The position numbers were made by a program, and so were the translations under genes. The notes beneath the pieces were generated by a model. That model had not been told where the DNA came from, searched no databases, and worked only from the letters and a program-made list of their open reading frames with translations. A stretch of DNA of 64,000 bases from Malurus cyaneus samueli. Lineage: Eukaryota; Chordata; Aves; Passeriformes; Maluridae. The first letter of the stretch is position 1. Each line of letters opens with the position of its first letter. This document shows, piece by piece, positions 23,481-37,488 of this stretch. The stretch lies in contig CM019236.1 in NCBI GenBank assembly GCA_009741485.1, forward strand, positions 53,215,278 to 53,279,277, read 5' to 3'.

Positions 23481-26400
23481 TACTCGTGGTCCCATCGGAT
23501 CTGAGCGCTGCTGCATCGATCACTGAGCCCGTGGCATTGGGCTGATGCTGGTGCGTGCCCACCAGAGCAATATCCAAGGTGGACATGCCTCTTTTTAAAG
23601 CGCCCCATGTAGTGGATTATGCTGAGGAACAGCATGATGCATTTTTTCACAGGGTCCATTTGGTTTTCTTAAATTCCAAGCTTTTGTTCAGATGAAAAAA
23701 TGTGTCTAAACATAAAACACCTTCTGATACACATACCTGCATGTATGATCTGTCTCTTGGCACTTGGCTGGTGGTGAGTTTGTGGGGTAACAAACCTTCC
23801 TATCATCTCTTTTTCAGTGTCCCAGGCCTGATGCTGCCTCTAGGGATGAGATGGATGCATATGCCTGCATATAACTGTGGCAGAAAAACTGGTCCCAGCA
23901 GCTCAAGTACCCTCCTCTGCTTGAAGAAGGCAACCCTCAGTGCCACTGAAATGTTCACACCAGGCAGGAGGGCCAGCTATCAGGTGAGGCACTGCCCAAC
24001 AACCCAGCCACAGTGGGCAAGGGGGTTCCACAGCACAGCTGGGGAATGGTGCTTGAGATGTGGCAGACACCACACCAAAATTTCTGCTCCATGCCTGTCC
24101 CAACTCTAAGCCACTGCTATACCTTGCTTCTGGCAGAAAAACTACAATTCAGCCAGCGGCTGGCTCATTTCTTCTTATTCTGGAGTCAAACTTCCCCAGA
24201 CTCAAAGGTCCCAGCTGCCTTGAGACCTAGGGGAGCGGGACAGGTGAATGACCTGCCCACTCCTGTCTCACCAGCTCTGTTCCAAACTGAGAGGTGGAAG
24301 GTGACAAACCCTTCTTACTCTGCAGCTATCAGGTAGCCCATGGAGCACATCACCCTGTGTGGTGAAAACACACCAAGAGTATTTTATAACAGTATAAGTA
24401 TCCCTCAGAGGCTGCATTTCCTAAGATATTGATATAGTAGTAATGTTATCTCAAATTCTCTCTACAGGTTACTAGTCACTGAAATAGTATATCTTTCCTT
24501 TCTCAGGAAACAGGACTCCATGAATGCTCGAGGACTTTTCTGTTACTAGATATTGTACAATTATACATATCAAATGACTCATTAATCAAATAGCTCATTA
24601 TTATGATATAGACAGGCTTTCAGGGCTCCACTTCTTGCTTTTGTGCAAATAGCCCAGGAACAAACAATGGCCAGTGGCACTGGGGACAGTCAGGTATTAT
24701 CACCCACATGGCTGAGAAGTCCTCCATATATAATTTAACTCAATGTGAGTTATTTTACTTCCTGTTCTGATTTCAGCTCACCAAATGGCAGTCATGTAGG
24801 AAATTTTCGTTACCATAATTCCTTTGTGTCAGTGTTGAGTGCTGGCAGTGAGCAGAGCTGGCTCAGGCTGGGACAGGGGACTGCCTGAAGGAATACTTTG
24901 CTACTGCCATGCTGGTCGATTCCAGTAGTCTGCAGGAAATCATGCTGGTGGTGACCTCAGCAACAGCAGCACTCCTGCATGGGTGAAGGTTGTACCACAA
25001 TATCAGTGTGAATCTCCAGATGACATCCAGCACCGAGAGCAAACATACCTTTGACCCCACTGCTCTGCAATGTCAGGCTGTGTGAAAAGACAGGGAATTT
25101 ACAGCCCTTTGTGCTCCCCAGGGCAAGCTGTTTACTCCACTGAAACCTTTTCAGCAGAAGGCACGTCTGCACCTGAATCTCACTGCAGCTTCATTGTGTT
25201 TGTGTTAAGCAAGCCCCAGCAGCCACAGTCTGAGAGAGGAGTCTCCTCCAGTGCATGCACCATGGGTCTGCTCCAGGGCTTTTGTCTTGTGTTCTTTGGC
25301 CACGAGCCACACCAGTATTTTGAACTTGGCGCTCTGAATTTCTCTCTGCTGTCTTGTAATTTTTTTTTCTTTAACAATTAGTTATATTTGGGTTGTGGGT
25401 TTGGGGTTTTTTTCTTCTGTTTCTGCCAAATGTTGTAAGCTATGGCCAGCCTGGACTGCAATTCAATGACCTAAGACAAAAAAGGATGGTTCCTTGTTCC
25501 TCCTCCTTCACCTTCTCATGTCCCACTTCCATAAATTGATAGGTAAAGAGATGTAAATGTAGCTTAAGTCATGAAGTCAGCCAGGGCAAGAAGGATACAG
25601 GAGAAGATGGAAGAAGCTGATGGTTCTTTCATGATCTCTTCTTGGAGTGGTTTTGTTTCAGGATTAACTCTGTTAGCTCCCGGTTCAGATGGCTGCCCAT
25701 GATAGTTAAGCATGAGGATGCCACAAACCAGTTGTGCATTGATTTCACTTCACAGCTTCAGCAGCGGCGTCCTCCCAAGCAGCTCTAGCCAGGATGATGC
25801 TGTTCCCTGCATTACCGTGCTCTCTGCCATCAGCCCTACACAGAAGGGTATTTCTGCACGGCCAGAAGCCTGAGCAGAGCCTTGTGGACAGCTCAGCATC
25901 ATTAACACAAGCTCTCTCCATACATCCAGTCTAGGTAGGAATTTGGGACTATCCTCTGCAGAAGATACCGATTCCTGTAGCCATTCTGAGGGTTCTTATT
26001 CATTTCCCCTTGGATAGCAGACAGTTTGTGCTAGCCTTTGCCTTGAGTGGCGGAAGGCTGACAGGGGAATGTGCACTTGGAAGGCCGCAGACAGATGGAG
26101 GAGCTTCACGTCGGTAACTTGGTAACTGATGGTTGTGTTTTACACAACCTTTGCTGAGGTGGGCTGTCGGTCAAAAATCGCTGAGAGCTCCTCACCTGTT
26201 CCACATAAATCCAAGATAGGAAATTGCTTTTCATACTTTTCCTTCTTTTGTTTTACCTCTTACATCAGTTTCTTTCTGAGGAACCAGGATGCCTGAAAAT
26301 TTATTCAAACCTTTGGTTGTCACGAAATTATCTTAGCACATGTCATAATGTGTTAAAATGAAAGAAATAGGATATTATCTGCTTTCTTTACTTAAACCGG

Positions 26401-29400
26401 AAACAGGTCTCCAAAATGCCAAGGATCCCAGTCAGATTACCAAATTATATAAACTAATTGGTACAATTTTATATCAGTGGAAAAACTGGTCCTGTATTGC
26501 AATCCTGAAATGTCATGCAACAGAAGGTTCTGTTGTGGCATGTTGGGGTACAAATTTAAACACAAAGGAAATTTGTGTTCCTTGACCTGTGAGTTACGTC
26601 AATTCTCTCAGAACAACAAAGACAGGTCTGGATTTTCTCTTTCATCTCCTTCTCTGTCTTAGTTGACTTCTAAACTAAATCTGAGCAGTGAAGCCTACTC
26701 AGTTGCTTTCGTTTTCCTGTTCCCCTGGGACTGTGGGGTATTTTGCCCTGTCTCATATGCGCACAGGGAATCCAGTCAAGCACACGCCCTCAGGAGATGT
26801 CTGGCTCCATGGTGGGGTGGGTCTTCTCCCACCGTGCCCCTTTACACCACACTTGGACTCGTTGGCCACCATCACCTGAGGAAATCTTAAAGGGTGTTTG
26901 AAAACAGTTGCAGGTGGTGATATGGTTAAGGGCTGACACCAATAATTCAGTAGAGAGGAGAGAAAGAGCACTTCCATTTTAGAGTATGCAGGGGGCAAAA
27001 TGGATCTGTGATGTACTTTCATCTCAGAGAACTCCAATGCCTCTGACAATTACAATGCCAGGACGCTGGAGATGCGAGGAAGGTGATGTTAAAGGTGGTA
27101 GAAAATCGTGCCGGTAGTTGGCATGAGCTGCCTCACTGTTTAACTGTATATGTGAGCAAACATTTGAAATCATGAGAAAAACCACCCCTGAAATGCGAGT
27201 GTGCATGTCTCTGGTAAGGACTGTGACCTGCTTTTATTTTCCAAACAGCATTCAGAGGCCTGCCATCCCTTGAAGTAATATATGTTGAATATTTTAATGA
27301 TTTTAATATGAAAGGCTCCTTATCCTTACGCGGGGAGTTGATTAGAAATATGAACCTCACAGAGGCAGAAAAAAATTGCCCTCAGAAACAGATGAGCACT
27401 TTGATGGTGGCAACGGTCAGTTGGAAAGCGGGGCAAAATGAGACCAACTATTTGCGAAGACTTCGCAAAGATACAGACTAAACCCTCTGCAATAAACCCC
27501 ACATCTACAACCCGTTCTTCTAGGCACCACAAGGGGTAATTTCTCACTAGCTTAATAAATTCCATCTCAGGTTCAGCACCATGTAGCCGGCAGGATATCG
27601 AGAATTAATGTATGCAGTGCGAACAAATCTACACTCGTGCTGGGAATTTCGTTTTTACCCTTTGATGTCTCTAAATTTCTCTTAGATCTAATTTTTAACT
27701 TCCCATCACATAAGACTGAAACAGGGGTCTTATTTATTTTTAAATACTTTATTTCTAATGTATACTGGCCAAAAACATGAAGGTCACTAAAGACATAAGA
27801 TATAATATAGCCAATAAACAACAGGAAATACTAAAGCAGTTCTGCTGCTGCTCTCTGGCTAACACAACATGGTTGCTACTGGCTAGAAGAAAGATTCTCA
27901 CCCTTTGCCTATATCCCTCATTTGCTTTACTTCTGGCTTTAAGTACTCAGATGCAGAAAAATGTAATAAAATAAAACAGGAATTTCAAATCCATTATGTA
28001 CTGGAGCCCAGTATATTTGTTCTGCTCTGTTCACACCTTTTTAATACCGGAGACACCTATCTCTAGGCTTTTTGTCTTGCTCCCTTTAAAGACCTCTGTT
28101 GAAGTTCCATTAAAAGATTCATTCAGTGTTTTTGAGACACAGACACACAAAATAAAGTACAGAGGGAAAACTGAATCTGCACTGTTTGAAAAACTACCTT
28201 TATGTGTGATTTCCTCCTAGTCTGTCCCATGTGACACTAGCAAAGGATCACATGCCCCTGGGAACAAGCTCATTTTAAAAATATGGGTTAAGTATGTAGA
28301 CTACAATTAATATTTAATGTATTGAGTATGTTATTAGATATTTATGAGGAATAAGCTAAAGTACATAATTATGCATACCATGAATTTATCATGTAATTGC
28401 CATTTTTTGTCGCAACTACGGTTAATCAAGTTTGACAATACAAAGAGAATTTGGGGTATCTGGAGTACTAACAAATAGTAATTGAGCAAAACACAGCAAG
28501 CTTGAGTCTATTAATTTACTGATTCTATTCAGTTACTTAAAAGAATGCGTCTAATGAAGAAATCAGAGACATGCAAATCAGAGATAAGGGAAAGATGAGC
28601 GCTGCTGCGATCTGCATGCAGATGTTGTCATGTATGTTTTAGTAATTTTGTGTGTTTTGCAAAAGGGGCAGGTCTGTATCTGCGGAGGCTCTGAAGAATG
28701 AAGCACAGACAGGAAAGCTTTTTAGACTCAGCTGGCCTTCAGAGATTACCACTCCCTTCTACAAAGTCTGTCCGATTCATGCCTTCAAGGTTTAAATGTG
28801 TCAGCTGGGCACTTTTCTTTCAGCTTAACTATACCAGGATTAGGTTTGAGTTAACTTTCCTTTTCCAAAATGGCATGCTGTGCTCCAGCAGCGAAATTCA
28901 TCCCCTGCATTTACCCACGGGTTGATAAAGTCTTTAATCCCTTCTGAAGGTGGATTAAGCTCCCTGGGGACTGACTTTGCACAGATGCAGACCCCGCTGT
29001 GTGCAAGGGCTGACCCTCCCAGGGTCACACAGCACCAGAATGAGCCTGCCCCTTTCCCTGCGTGCCTGCTGGGCATCTGAATGAATCTCCAGAACCTCCA
29101 CACCAATAACTCTGTTCAACCACAGTATCCAGCTGGGATCAGCTCTGAGACTACCTGACTGCAGCCCCTGGGCAGGCAGCACTGCACTGATGAGAGCTCC
29201 TGTGCCTCCTTCCTGCTCTGAAGGCTGAGCAAAGGAGATGGTGACATGAAAAAGAGGAGCTGGCTCAAACTAAGTTGGCTTATGTGTGCAAAAGGATATG
29301 CATCACAGAGCAAAAGGCCAGAAATGTCACTTAGCGGTGTCTGAAGCCATGGCAAAGCAAATTGCTCCTTGTAGTGTTACTAAAAAGCCAAGGGTGGAGC

Positions 29401-32375
29401 ATGGTGACACTCCTGCTCTCTGGTCCCACCGTATGGAGAGGATCTGGGGCATGAATTTGTCCTGGATCTGAGATGGGTGCTAAGGCTGGTCAGCAGTATT
29501 TGGGGTCCAAATCCCTAAATCATGGCTTTGCCTGGTTCCCCACCTGGGCTGCAGTGCAGGGCACACAAAGGGCCAAGGGGTCAGCAGGGTGCAGGGGCAG
29601 CCACAGGGTGCAGCAGCAGAGCCCCAGCTCCGGTGCTGTCCCACAGGCACCACAGCCCAGAGCGAGTTGTGTCCAGCCTTGCCGTGTGAGCTCAGCCTCC
29701 TTCATCCCAGGGGCACCGGGAGAAGCTGGATCCCTCATGGTGTGAGTCCCTGCCCTGGCCCCACAGGGACTTATGCACTACTCTGGAGTTTCTAGGAAAT
29801 GAAATCTCCCAGGATTCTCTGGAAATTTCTTTTCATTCCTTTGACTTCCACAGACTGCTTGACAATTTCAGCAGTTCTGTCGGCACACATCCACTCAGCT
29901 AGGCTCCCTGGTGTGGCAGCCTGAGTGAAGCAGACTTCCCTCCAACTCGGTTACAACACATTAAATCCTCAGAGACACACTTTGCCCTGCTGTGGAGAGA
30001 ATGTCAAATGCATGTTAGTGTGCTGAGGGTGGCCCCTCTCAGTGTCCTCCCCAAATAACTTGCCAGACAAGGATTTCAAAGAGGTTAAAGATAGACAAAC
30101 TCCTACTAGTTTGGAATATCACATTATTTAGTACATTTTTACTGCATTTATGTTGAACTGAGGTGTGTGAAATGTTGGCAAAATGCACATTTTAACCTGA
30201 TTTTATTTATTTTTTTTTTTTACCATTAGCTTAAAGCAAATGAGAATATTGTTCCTGGCTGACAGCAGCAGATGAAACAGATGTTGAGGCTACGAGTTTG
30301 TCTCACCGTAAGACAAGCACCTCTGGAAGTGCCTGAACTTCATCTTTACCAGTGTTTCCAGAGCATCAGAATTCACTGGAGTGACTGAATAAGACTGATA
30401 TATATACTTCTTAAAATTAAAAAAAAAGAAAAAAAAAAAAAGAAAAAAATTCTTTCCTTTAGGGCGATCTGTTCATCCAATCCTGGCTAGTGTCAAAAAG
30501 CACCAGAAAGCTCAGTTTGCTCTGACAGGACAAGTGGTCCGTGGGTAAAGCTGAATATCACTGGGCAGCCTTCAAGGGGATGGGAGGGGGGTCCAGTCAG
30601 ACTGTTATCAGAGTCAACAGCTGCCTGCAGATTTAATTTCCTTTTATAGAAGGCAACTGTGGGAACTCTTGCTCTCCATAGTCTGTGGAGCCTTTGGCTT
30701 AAAAAGCTGCCCTCCCTGGGGAGCAGACGCTACGTAACATCTCAAATGCCTGCGTGTTTGCTCAGGTTTCTGAGAAGCCAAAAACAGTGTGCTTGTGTTT
30801 GCTTTATGCAGGGGCCTGTGAAGCCTCCCTGTTTTCTGTGCCATGATTTGGAGTCACAGGAAATGAGAAAGGCTGCAGCAGCCCGAGGATTATGGGCAGA
30901 TAAGATGGGAAATGCAATGTTGGGAGCGCTCGGGGCAAGGAGGGGAAATGCTGCTGTGCAGGGGCACCCATGGGGTACAGTGCTGGCTCAGCCCCCTGCC
31001 CATGGCTGTGCTGGTAGCCACTGAGCACAGGAGCATGCCCGCAGTGTCACAGGGCTGGGGAACTTTGCAGCCGTATCTGTCATTCCCAACCCAGGCTCAG
31101 AGCTGGAAGTGCCCCTCAGCAGGGAGGACTGTGCGTCCTGGGCAGGCTAAACGTGTGCCTCTGCTGCTCCCTCGTTCCTGCGTTTAATAAAAGCTGGGAT
31201 AAGCCAGGGCTGGAAGAAGGGAAGGACTTGCCTTAGGGACAGGGAAGCTCACCTTATTAACACAGTTAGCACCTTTCATTTAGACGTGCACCATCACAGC
31301 CTGCACTTGTACTGGCACCCCCTCATTCTGCAGAAGGAAGTTGAAGTTGCTTGAGGCTGGGGTTTTTTTACACTCAAACAGATGTCAAGGCATCAAAAAA
31401 AAATGTGGGGGCAGTAGCAGTTCACATGGTCTGCACAGGAGGCTATCTATAGCAGCTGGGAAGTCACAGAGGGCACGTTATCACTGCCCTGCAGGACACA
31501 TTCTGGCCAGGGACGGGGAGTTATATATAGAGCTGTACACAAAAATACAGAGGAGCCCTGTGCCTGTGCTGGAAAGCGTCATCAGGACTCCTCTTTAGCA
31601 GACTCCTGTCCTTGGCCTCCCTTACCAGAGAACTGTGTATTTCAGAGGATATTTTGGAGGGATGCTGGACAGTCAGTACTTCCTGAGGACAGCTGATCTG
31701 TAAAGAGCAGGCATACAGACAAGAGTGCATGTATGCCCAATCTGTCTAGGATTTCTGATTTCCTCTGAAGCATTTTTGTGCTATTTATAGGAGCCTTCCC
31801 CCGGCCCCACCCTCCCACCAATGGGAACACACAGATTGGCTCTACAATAAACAGTGCCACCAGAGCAGAACTCTCCTTGGTTCAAGAATTCACAGGTTGG
31901 GCATTTGGGGAAGGTGGAGTTAAAAAAAACTATTAAAGTGGAACTAAAGTGGAGCTGTCAGAAATAGTCCAGGAGTGTTTTTAAGATCCCACCAAAGTGC
32001 CCACCCCAAGGTAGAATGAATTGTCCCTACACCGTGCCCAGCTGTTAGTCTGACCTGCTGTGGAAGAGCAGCCCTGACAATGCCCCCTGGGCAGCAAGTT
32101 TACACAGATGATGCCTTTCCACAATGAGTCTGAATTTAAACGAGGCTTTAATGATACAATAAGCAGAATGGATATTGGGACCAAGATTAAAATGCAGTTT
32201 GGTCAAGTGAGCTTATTTTAGCATGACTTGGCTATAATTTAAAGAGGTTGTTAAACGAAGAATTCTGGACAGTGCAGTGCAGCAGCAAACAAATATAGCT
32301 CTGTGCTTAGGGAAACCTTTAAATTAACCGAAGACAGCGTGCAATTCCAGCAGCAGTCTTGCATATTTAGCTTTC
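23481..32375. other. Intergenic region upstream of TRIM36
   Basis: This lies between the TRIM36 5' end and the left boundary of the inverted repeat. I found no exon, RNA gene or full-length repeat. Short open frames (under 125 codons) have no recognisable domain. There is an A-rich run with G interruptions at about 30419-30449 and a moderately GC-rich patch at about 29.4-29.8 kb. Confidence 0.65.
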
Positions 32376-32603
32376 TAGGCAGGGTAAGCACTGCTCCTGT
32401 CCCACAAGCACTCAGGAAGGGTGATAAACCACAGAAAAAATTGCCTTCTGTTCTGCCACGTTCACTTCAAACTTTGCTTTTGCAGAGTTCACATAAAAGG
32501 ACAAGGTGGGATCCTCCCTCCGAGGGTGAGGCAGAGCCTTTGTCTCATGCGCTGGAGCAAAGAGAACACAGGGAGAGTTCCGGATGGAAGCCCGGGGTGG
32601 ATC
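32376..32603 (+). repeat. ~228-base segment repeated inverted at 44376-44604
   Basis: From 'taggcagggtaagcactgct' to 'gggtggatc' this is the reverse complement of 44376-44604, with only a few single-base differences. At the second site it directly continues an ERV leader, so it is probably ERV-derived. Here it directly abuts the outer end of the left palindrome arm. Confidence 0.85.
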
Positions 32604-32727
32604 TTCGTGGGTTTTTTCCCCACTTTGACATGCCTGCTAAACTCGACTCATCTTACTTATTTGGATTTTAGTCTTAAAATTAACTTTTTTCATACTTTGA
32701 AAAGTCCACTGATTCAATTGCTAATAG

Positions 32728-33051
<324 letters not shown>

Positions 33052-33292
33052 TGATTTCTTTAAGCACCCTTGTCTTTGCTTGAAAGAGTTAGATATTTGA
33101 CGCAAATGCACCAATATACACCAATGACTATAAATGTCTTTCATCTTGCAAAAAATGCAGGAAATGGAGGTTTACCAGATTACTGCTATCTGTGCTGTCA
33201 CTGCTTATCTCAGAAATAGGCACTATATTCTAGTATTAAAAAATATACTAAGAATTTGTATATTACTATTATGGTAATCTGTCTCTTTTCAG

Positions 33293-33339
33293 CTCTGAGC
33301 ATTTCCAATATACAAACTTTTGAGAAAACCGAAATTACT
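33293..33339 (+). pseudogene. Broken copy of PGGT1B exon 8 (5' part only)
   Basis: After TCTTTTCAG the sequence follows true exon 8 (54472-54580) but with one-base insertions and deletions that break the frame in its first 20 bases. Homology becomes unreadable after 'ccgaaattac', where the noisy block begins. The part encoding [14 protein letters not shown] is not recognisable. Confidence 0.8.
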
Positions 33340-34950
33340 CCTTAGGGCGCTTCTCGTATGGGATTCTCGTTGCTGACTTTGCTCAAGTTGGTCCCAGAAA
33401 TATGATACAGAGTAAAATCTACGTCTCTCAAAACTTACAGTCGGTGGCTGTTGTTCCAAAAACATTACAGCTTCGGCTGAGTGACTTGCATCTCAGGTCA
33501 CGAGGTGGATATAGGGAAGTATGCGTACACGCTCTACAACAAGAATATAGTATATAAAAGCCCTCAGCTACCATAGATACCATAAGAATTTTTACCGGAG
33601 ATTCTCTGCTCGAGAAGTGCGGGGCCGATGGAAAGGGGTGTAGAAGCTTGGTCTCACCTATGGAGGCAGGAGGAGAAAGGAGGGGACGAGACTTATGCGA
33701 GTTGCGGCTGGCCACAGCAGAAGGAGATGAGGGACGGTGTGTACTGTGCTGTCTCACAGAAGACCTGAGTTATAGAGCTCCAGAGTGGCCACCGGGGTGT
33801 TTACTATTGTTTGTTTAACCTGCCGCTGCTGTCGTTAAAGCGCGTAAACTTTGTGTGTTGAGATATTGTGGGTGGGACGTCTGTATTGAATTCAATATGA
33901 GCAGAACAGACTATGTTGTGTTCCTTTTTACGCTATCATCGTTTAATCATTTAAAGCACTTATTCAGAAGCTCACTTGGTATCATCCGGAAGTATAGGAA
34001 AACAGGTCAGGCAAGTTTACTAGAGCCCTGACCTGCCGGCCTGTCAGGTGCCAGGAATGGGATTTGCCACGGAATTGATGGTTATCAACTACAGTGCAAT
34101 ATTCTGCGACCTATGCGCAGGATTACTAGCGAAGGGTTTCTGGTTACAGGCCGGAATGAATTGCAGACATGAGCAACATTAAATCAAAGAGAAGAAATGC
34201 TAACCGAGTGTGATGCTCACAAAGTTGGCTCGGGAGGTGAGTGATAGGGTGATAATAGTAAACATCCTGAGAGCAATGAAGGCGTCTGCGAGTGAGACGG
34301 GTTTGGGCACGCGGGGTACCGAAGTAGACATGTGTATACGGGGACCGACCCTAACAGAGTTCGGGTAACTGAGAGAGATCTCTACATTGCAGGAATTGGA
34401 TCGGAGATCTAAGTGCACATGAATGGAAGGCACTGCGCAAAGAGACCCCCGGCTGCTTCACCGGGTCGGGGAAGGAGTGGAACAGCCAAGATCTGCTCAG
34501 CTGGACGCTCCAAGACGTGTAGTCCACCTCCTTCGATCCAAATTATATTGAACACGCCAATGCACTGCGTTGCGACTGACATTGCTAGTGGAATTAGAAC
34601 GCCTGAACATGATAATGAGAGCATTAGATCGTGCCATGAGATCCGATAGACGTGGGACTGAGCCGTTACCTGTTCCGCACGGTGACTAAGTACACCTGGG
34701 AAATGCACAGTTAGAAGCTCCATTGTTTGTTTCGAGCGACCCCCCAGCGTCAAGAGTGCTTTAATCTGTTCCCGTCACTTGTCTGTATATAACATAGCTG
34801 TCAGATCTAAGCGCAATCTTGAGATCAAGTAATACGAAGAGTTAAGGATAATAATTTTATCGGTTTTTACTATATATAGATATTATATCAGCTTCATAGC
34901 ATCGGCGGCTTAGAGAATGTTTTCCTTTGAATAGGAGAAAACAAGCAAAT
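33340..34950 (+). other. Block of error-like sequence within left arm
   Basis: It occupies the place of about 53.57-54.54 kb of the right arm but is ~600 bases longer and far richer in CpG. Short shared words appear in order with that segment: 'gtaaaat', 'ctcaaaa', 'ttacagt', 'catctcag', 'agggaagt', 'gatattgtgggt', 'aatcatttaa', 'ttattcagaag'. The pattern fits insertion-heavy raw long-read sequence. Open frames of 77-114 codons on the minus strand (34200-34433, 33428-33757, 34409-34753) have no domain I recognise. Confidence 0.75.
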
Positions 34951-34994
34951 ATGCCTTAAATGAGTTAGAAGATTAGAAGTCTGGTTTCGAACAC

Positions 34995-35876
34995 CAGCCA
35001 TGTGTGAAGTGTTACTTGTCCTTTTATGGCACGGTTACCCACCTCGTTGACCAAAGGAAAGCCAGCAGTGGTAATCTAAGGGCTTTCCAGTATGTGTGCT
35101 CTAAGGTTACTGGCACAAGAGCTGTCGGAAGCAGGGCTCACTGCTGGGATCAAACATTCGATGGGATTAGGGTGGCAACTGGCTCCTGGTTCGGCACAAA
35201 GGGTTACCGTGAATGGGGTGATATAGACTGATGAATCTGTCACTGGTGGGCTCCACAGGGCTGCATTCTCAGCCCTGTGCTCTTACACATCTTTGTGAAA
35301 TGGTTGGATTCAGTGGACTGGAAGAGTTATGAAATAAGTTCTCACAGAAACAGCACTACAGTTTAGATAAGGGAGAAGACTGTTAACTCCCTTGAAGGAG
35401 ACAGAAGTCTTGCACAGTGGCCTGCGACAAATAACAAGAATGGGCAATCACAACCATATGAAGTTATACAATGGGTGAGTTCCCCTGATCTATGATAGAC
35501 TGGGGAACCAGGGTGCTTGAGTGAGAGCAGTGTTCCAGAAAGTGGACTTGGAGTCCTGTCCATGGCAAGTTGAACATACAGATGGTAATAGTTCTCTGTT
35601 GGTGACAGTGACAAGCACCCCAAGGAATGGCCTGACAGTGTGTCAGGGGTGAGTTTAAGTAGAATAGAAAAAGGTTTTTTCATTAAAGCGGTGGGTTCGG
35701 CCTGGAACAGCTCCCCAGGGAGAGTGTCCACAGCACCAAACCTGAGAAAGTTTCAAGAGATGGTCCAGGCACATGGTGTGACTCTTAGGTGTTCCTGTCA
35801 GAGCCGGAATCAGTACTTTGAGCGTCTTTGGGTGGGGTACTTTTCCAACACAAGGGTATTCTACGATTCTAGTTCT
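34995..35876 (+). mobile_element. CR1 LINE fragment, plus orientation (left-arm copy)
   Basis: CR1 ORF2 C-terminal and 3' end sequence runs from 'acccacctcgttgaccaaag' to 'ggtattctacgattctag'. It mirrors 52680-53480 of the right arm, with frequent one-base indels. Confidence 0.8.
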
Positions 35877-36565
35877 CTCTTAGCATAGTTGTGACTGTTT
35901 AAGACAAGATTTGAGAAAGCAAGACAAATAATTGTTTTTCTTTGATGTGCATGTGCGCAGGTGTGTGTATTTTCCTAGGCTTATTGTAGGCATTTTTTCT
36001 TCAGATGGTGACATTTAAGTCTGTGTTTCAAATTTTGAAGGAAAACGTAAAAAATTAGTGCAGTTCTGATATGAGACTATAAATGCACATTTGCAAAGAT
36101 TTTTTTCTGAGAGTTACGTTTTCATTGTTATAGATACACAGCTGAGCTTCCTGCAAGCTTAGTCTCATGTGTGAAAGTCAAGCTGTCTTTTGATCATTTT
36201 ATATCTACGCAATAAAAGTTTCCAAGACTTCATCAGAATTAAACTTCTGTGGCTCCTACTTTCTAAAAGTTCTGTTTTAAATTTAGGTAATCAAACCTGA
36301 TCTTTGCTGTGCAATAATGTTTTGGAAGATGATAAAATTGCTGACGACAGTCAACTGCTTGTGATTTTATATGTATTACATGGATTTGCATGTTAACAAG
36401 TAACTCTTCTCAGCTAATTATTCAGGGAAATACTATTTTGCCAGTCTTGCAGTGTTCCCATGTAACAGACATGAAACCATTGTTGGTTCTGTGGATGCCA
36501 CTAGCTTTACTTAACACAGAGGTGATAGGACAAGAAGAAAACAGCTTTAGGTTACACCAGAGGAG

Positions 36566-36775
36566 CTGTTAGAGGTATTAGAAACATTTCTTCACTGGAA
36601 GGTGGTAAGCACATTGGAACCGGCTACTCAAGGCAGTGGTTTAGTCACCCATTTCCTGGAGATACAACGTGAACTTAGAACATGGTTTGGTGTGGTTAGC
36701 TTCGTCAATGTTAGGTTAAGCGATTAGATTCTGATCTTACAGGCTTTTTCGGCCTAAATGCTTCATTTTAGTAAA
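36566..36775 (+). mobile_element. CR1 LINE 3' fragment (left-arm copy)
   Basis: It reads 'agaaacatttcttcactgga', 'ggtggtaagcacattggaac', 'cccatttcctggagatac', typical of the last part of CR1 ORF2. It mirrors about 51790-52010. Confidence 0.7.
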
Positions 36776-37488
36776 ATATTAAATTACTGACACCTCCAAG
36801 AGTGCTACATGTTGAGATTTTGCAAGGGGGCCACATGCAGTTCACATCCTCTTTCCATCTTTAGCCTGCTGATTTCAGGGGCGCAATCCCATCTAATTAG
36901 CTTGCTGTACGCAGAGGAGGCCAGCTGTGCAAGCTGTAACCCTGGTGTAAGGTGGGCTCGGGATCAGCATGGGAATGGAGAGTAGGAGTATCCCATTTTG
37001 GATGGCAGTTCATCTCTTGATCAGGCTGCATGAATTCTATCCTTAGGATAGTCTCTCAGGAGGGAAGGAAGACTAGGAAAAGTAATGGCTTCTTTAGTTT
37101 CTCTAAGTCTTGCTGTTGGCAGCTATTGGGACTGACTCTGTTGTTTCATCTAGTTAGGTGCTCATAAAAGTAACCAGGCAAAAAATGCTTGCCAGAAAAA
37201 AAAAGGAAAAAAAAAATTGCCTTTTCTGAGCAAGTTATTTCAGATGATAAATTATTTTTGCTTCTTGGCTGTGGCACTCAGAAAAAATAAAGTAGTGTGC
37301 CAGGTTGTTGCAAAGAAATCTGGACTTCAGTTTGTGCAGGTAGCTTTTGGGCAAAAATGGATTCTTTCCATCAAAAACTCAAGTTTAAAATAGGGCACTT
37401 GATTACTGTTTCTTCTTGGCTGTAACTATTTGGGGGTATCTGAATAGCCTGAAAATTTTTTATTTTTCTTTTCTGTCCTTCTTATCAG

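Noticed and set aside
23029..23545. 95-165 codon open frames around the TRIM36 promoter
   Set aside because: These are also CpG-island shadows; they overlap the true short exon in other frames.
32303..32671. 122-codon open frame crossing the left palindrome boundary
   Set aside because: It runs from ERV-like sequence across the junction into reversed PGGT1B intron, so it is not a gene.
33428..34753. Possible foreign or novel genes in the CpG-rich block (109- and 114-codon frames, TATA-like sequence near 33550)
   Set aside because: Ordered word matches to the right arm show it is a degraded version of intron sequence; the frames and TATA look are incidental.
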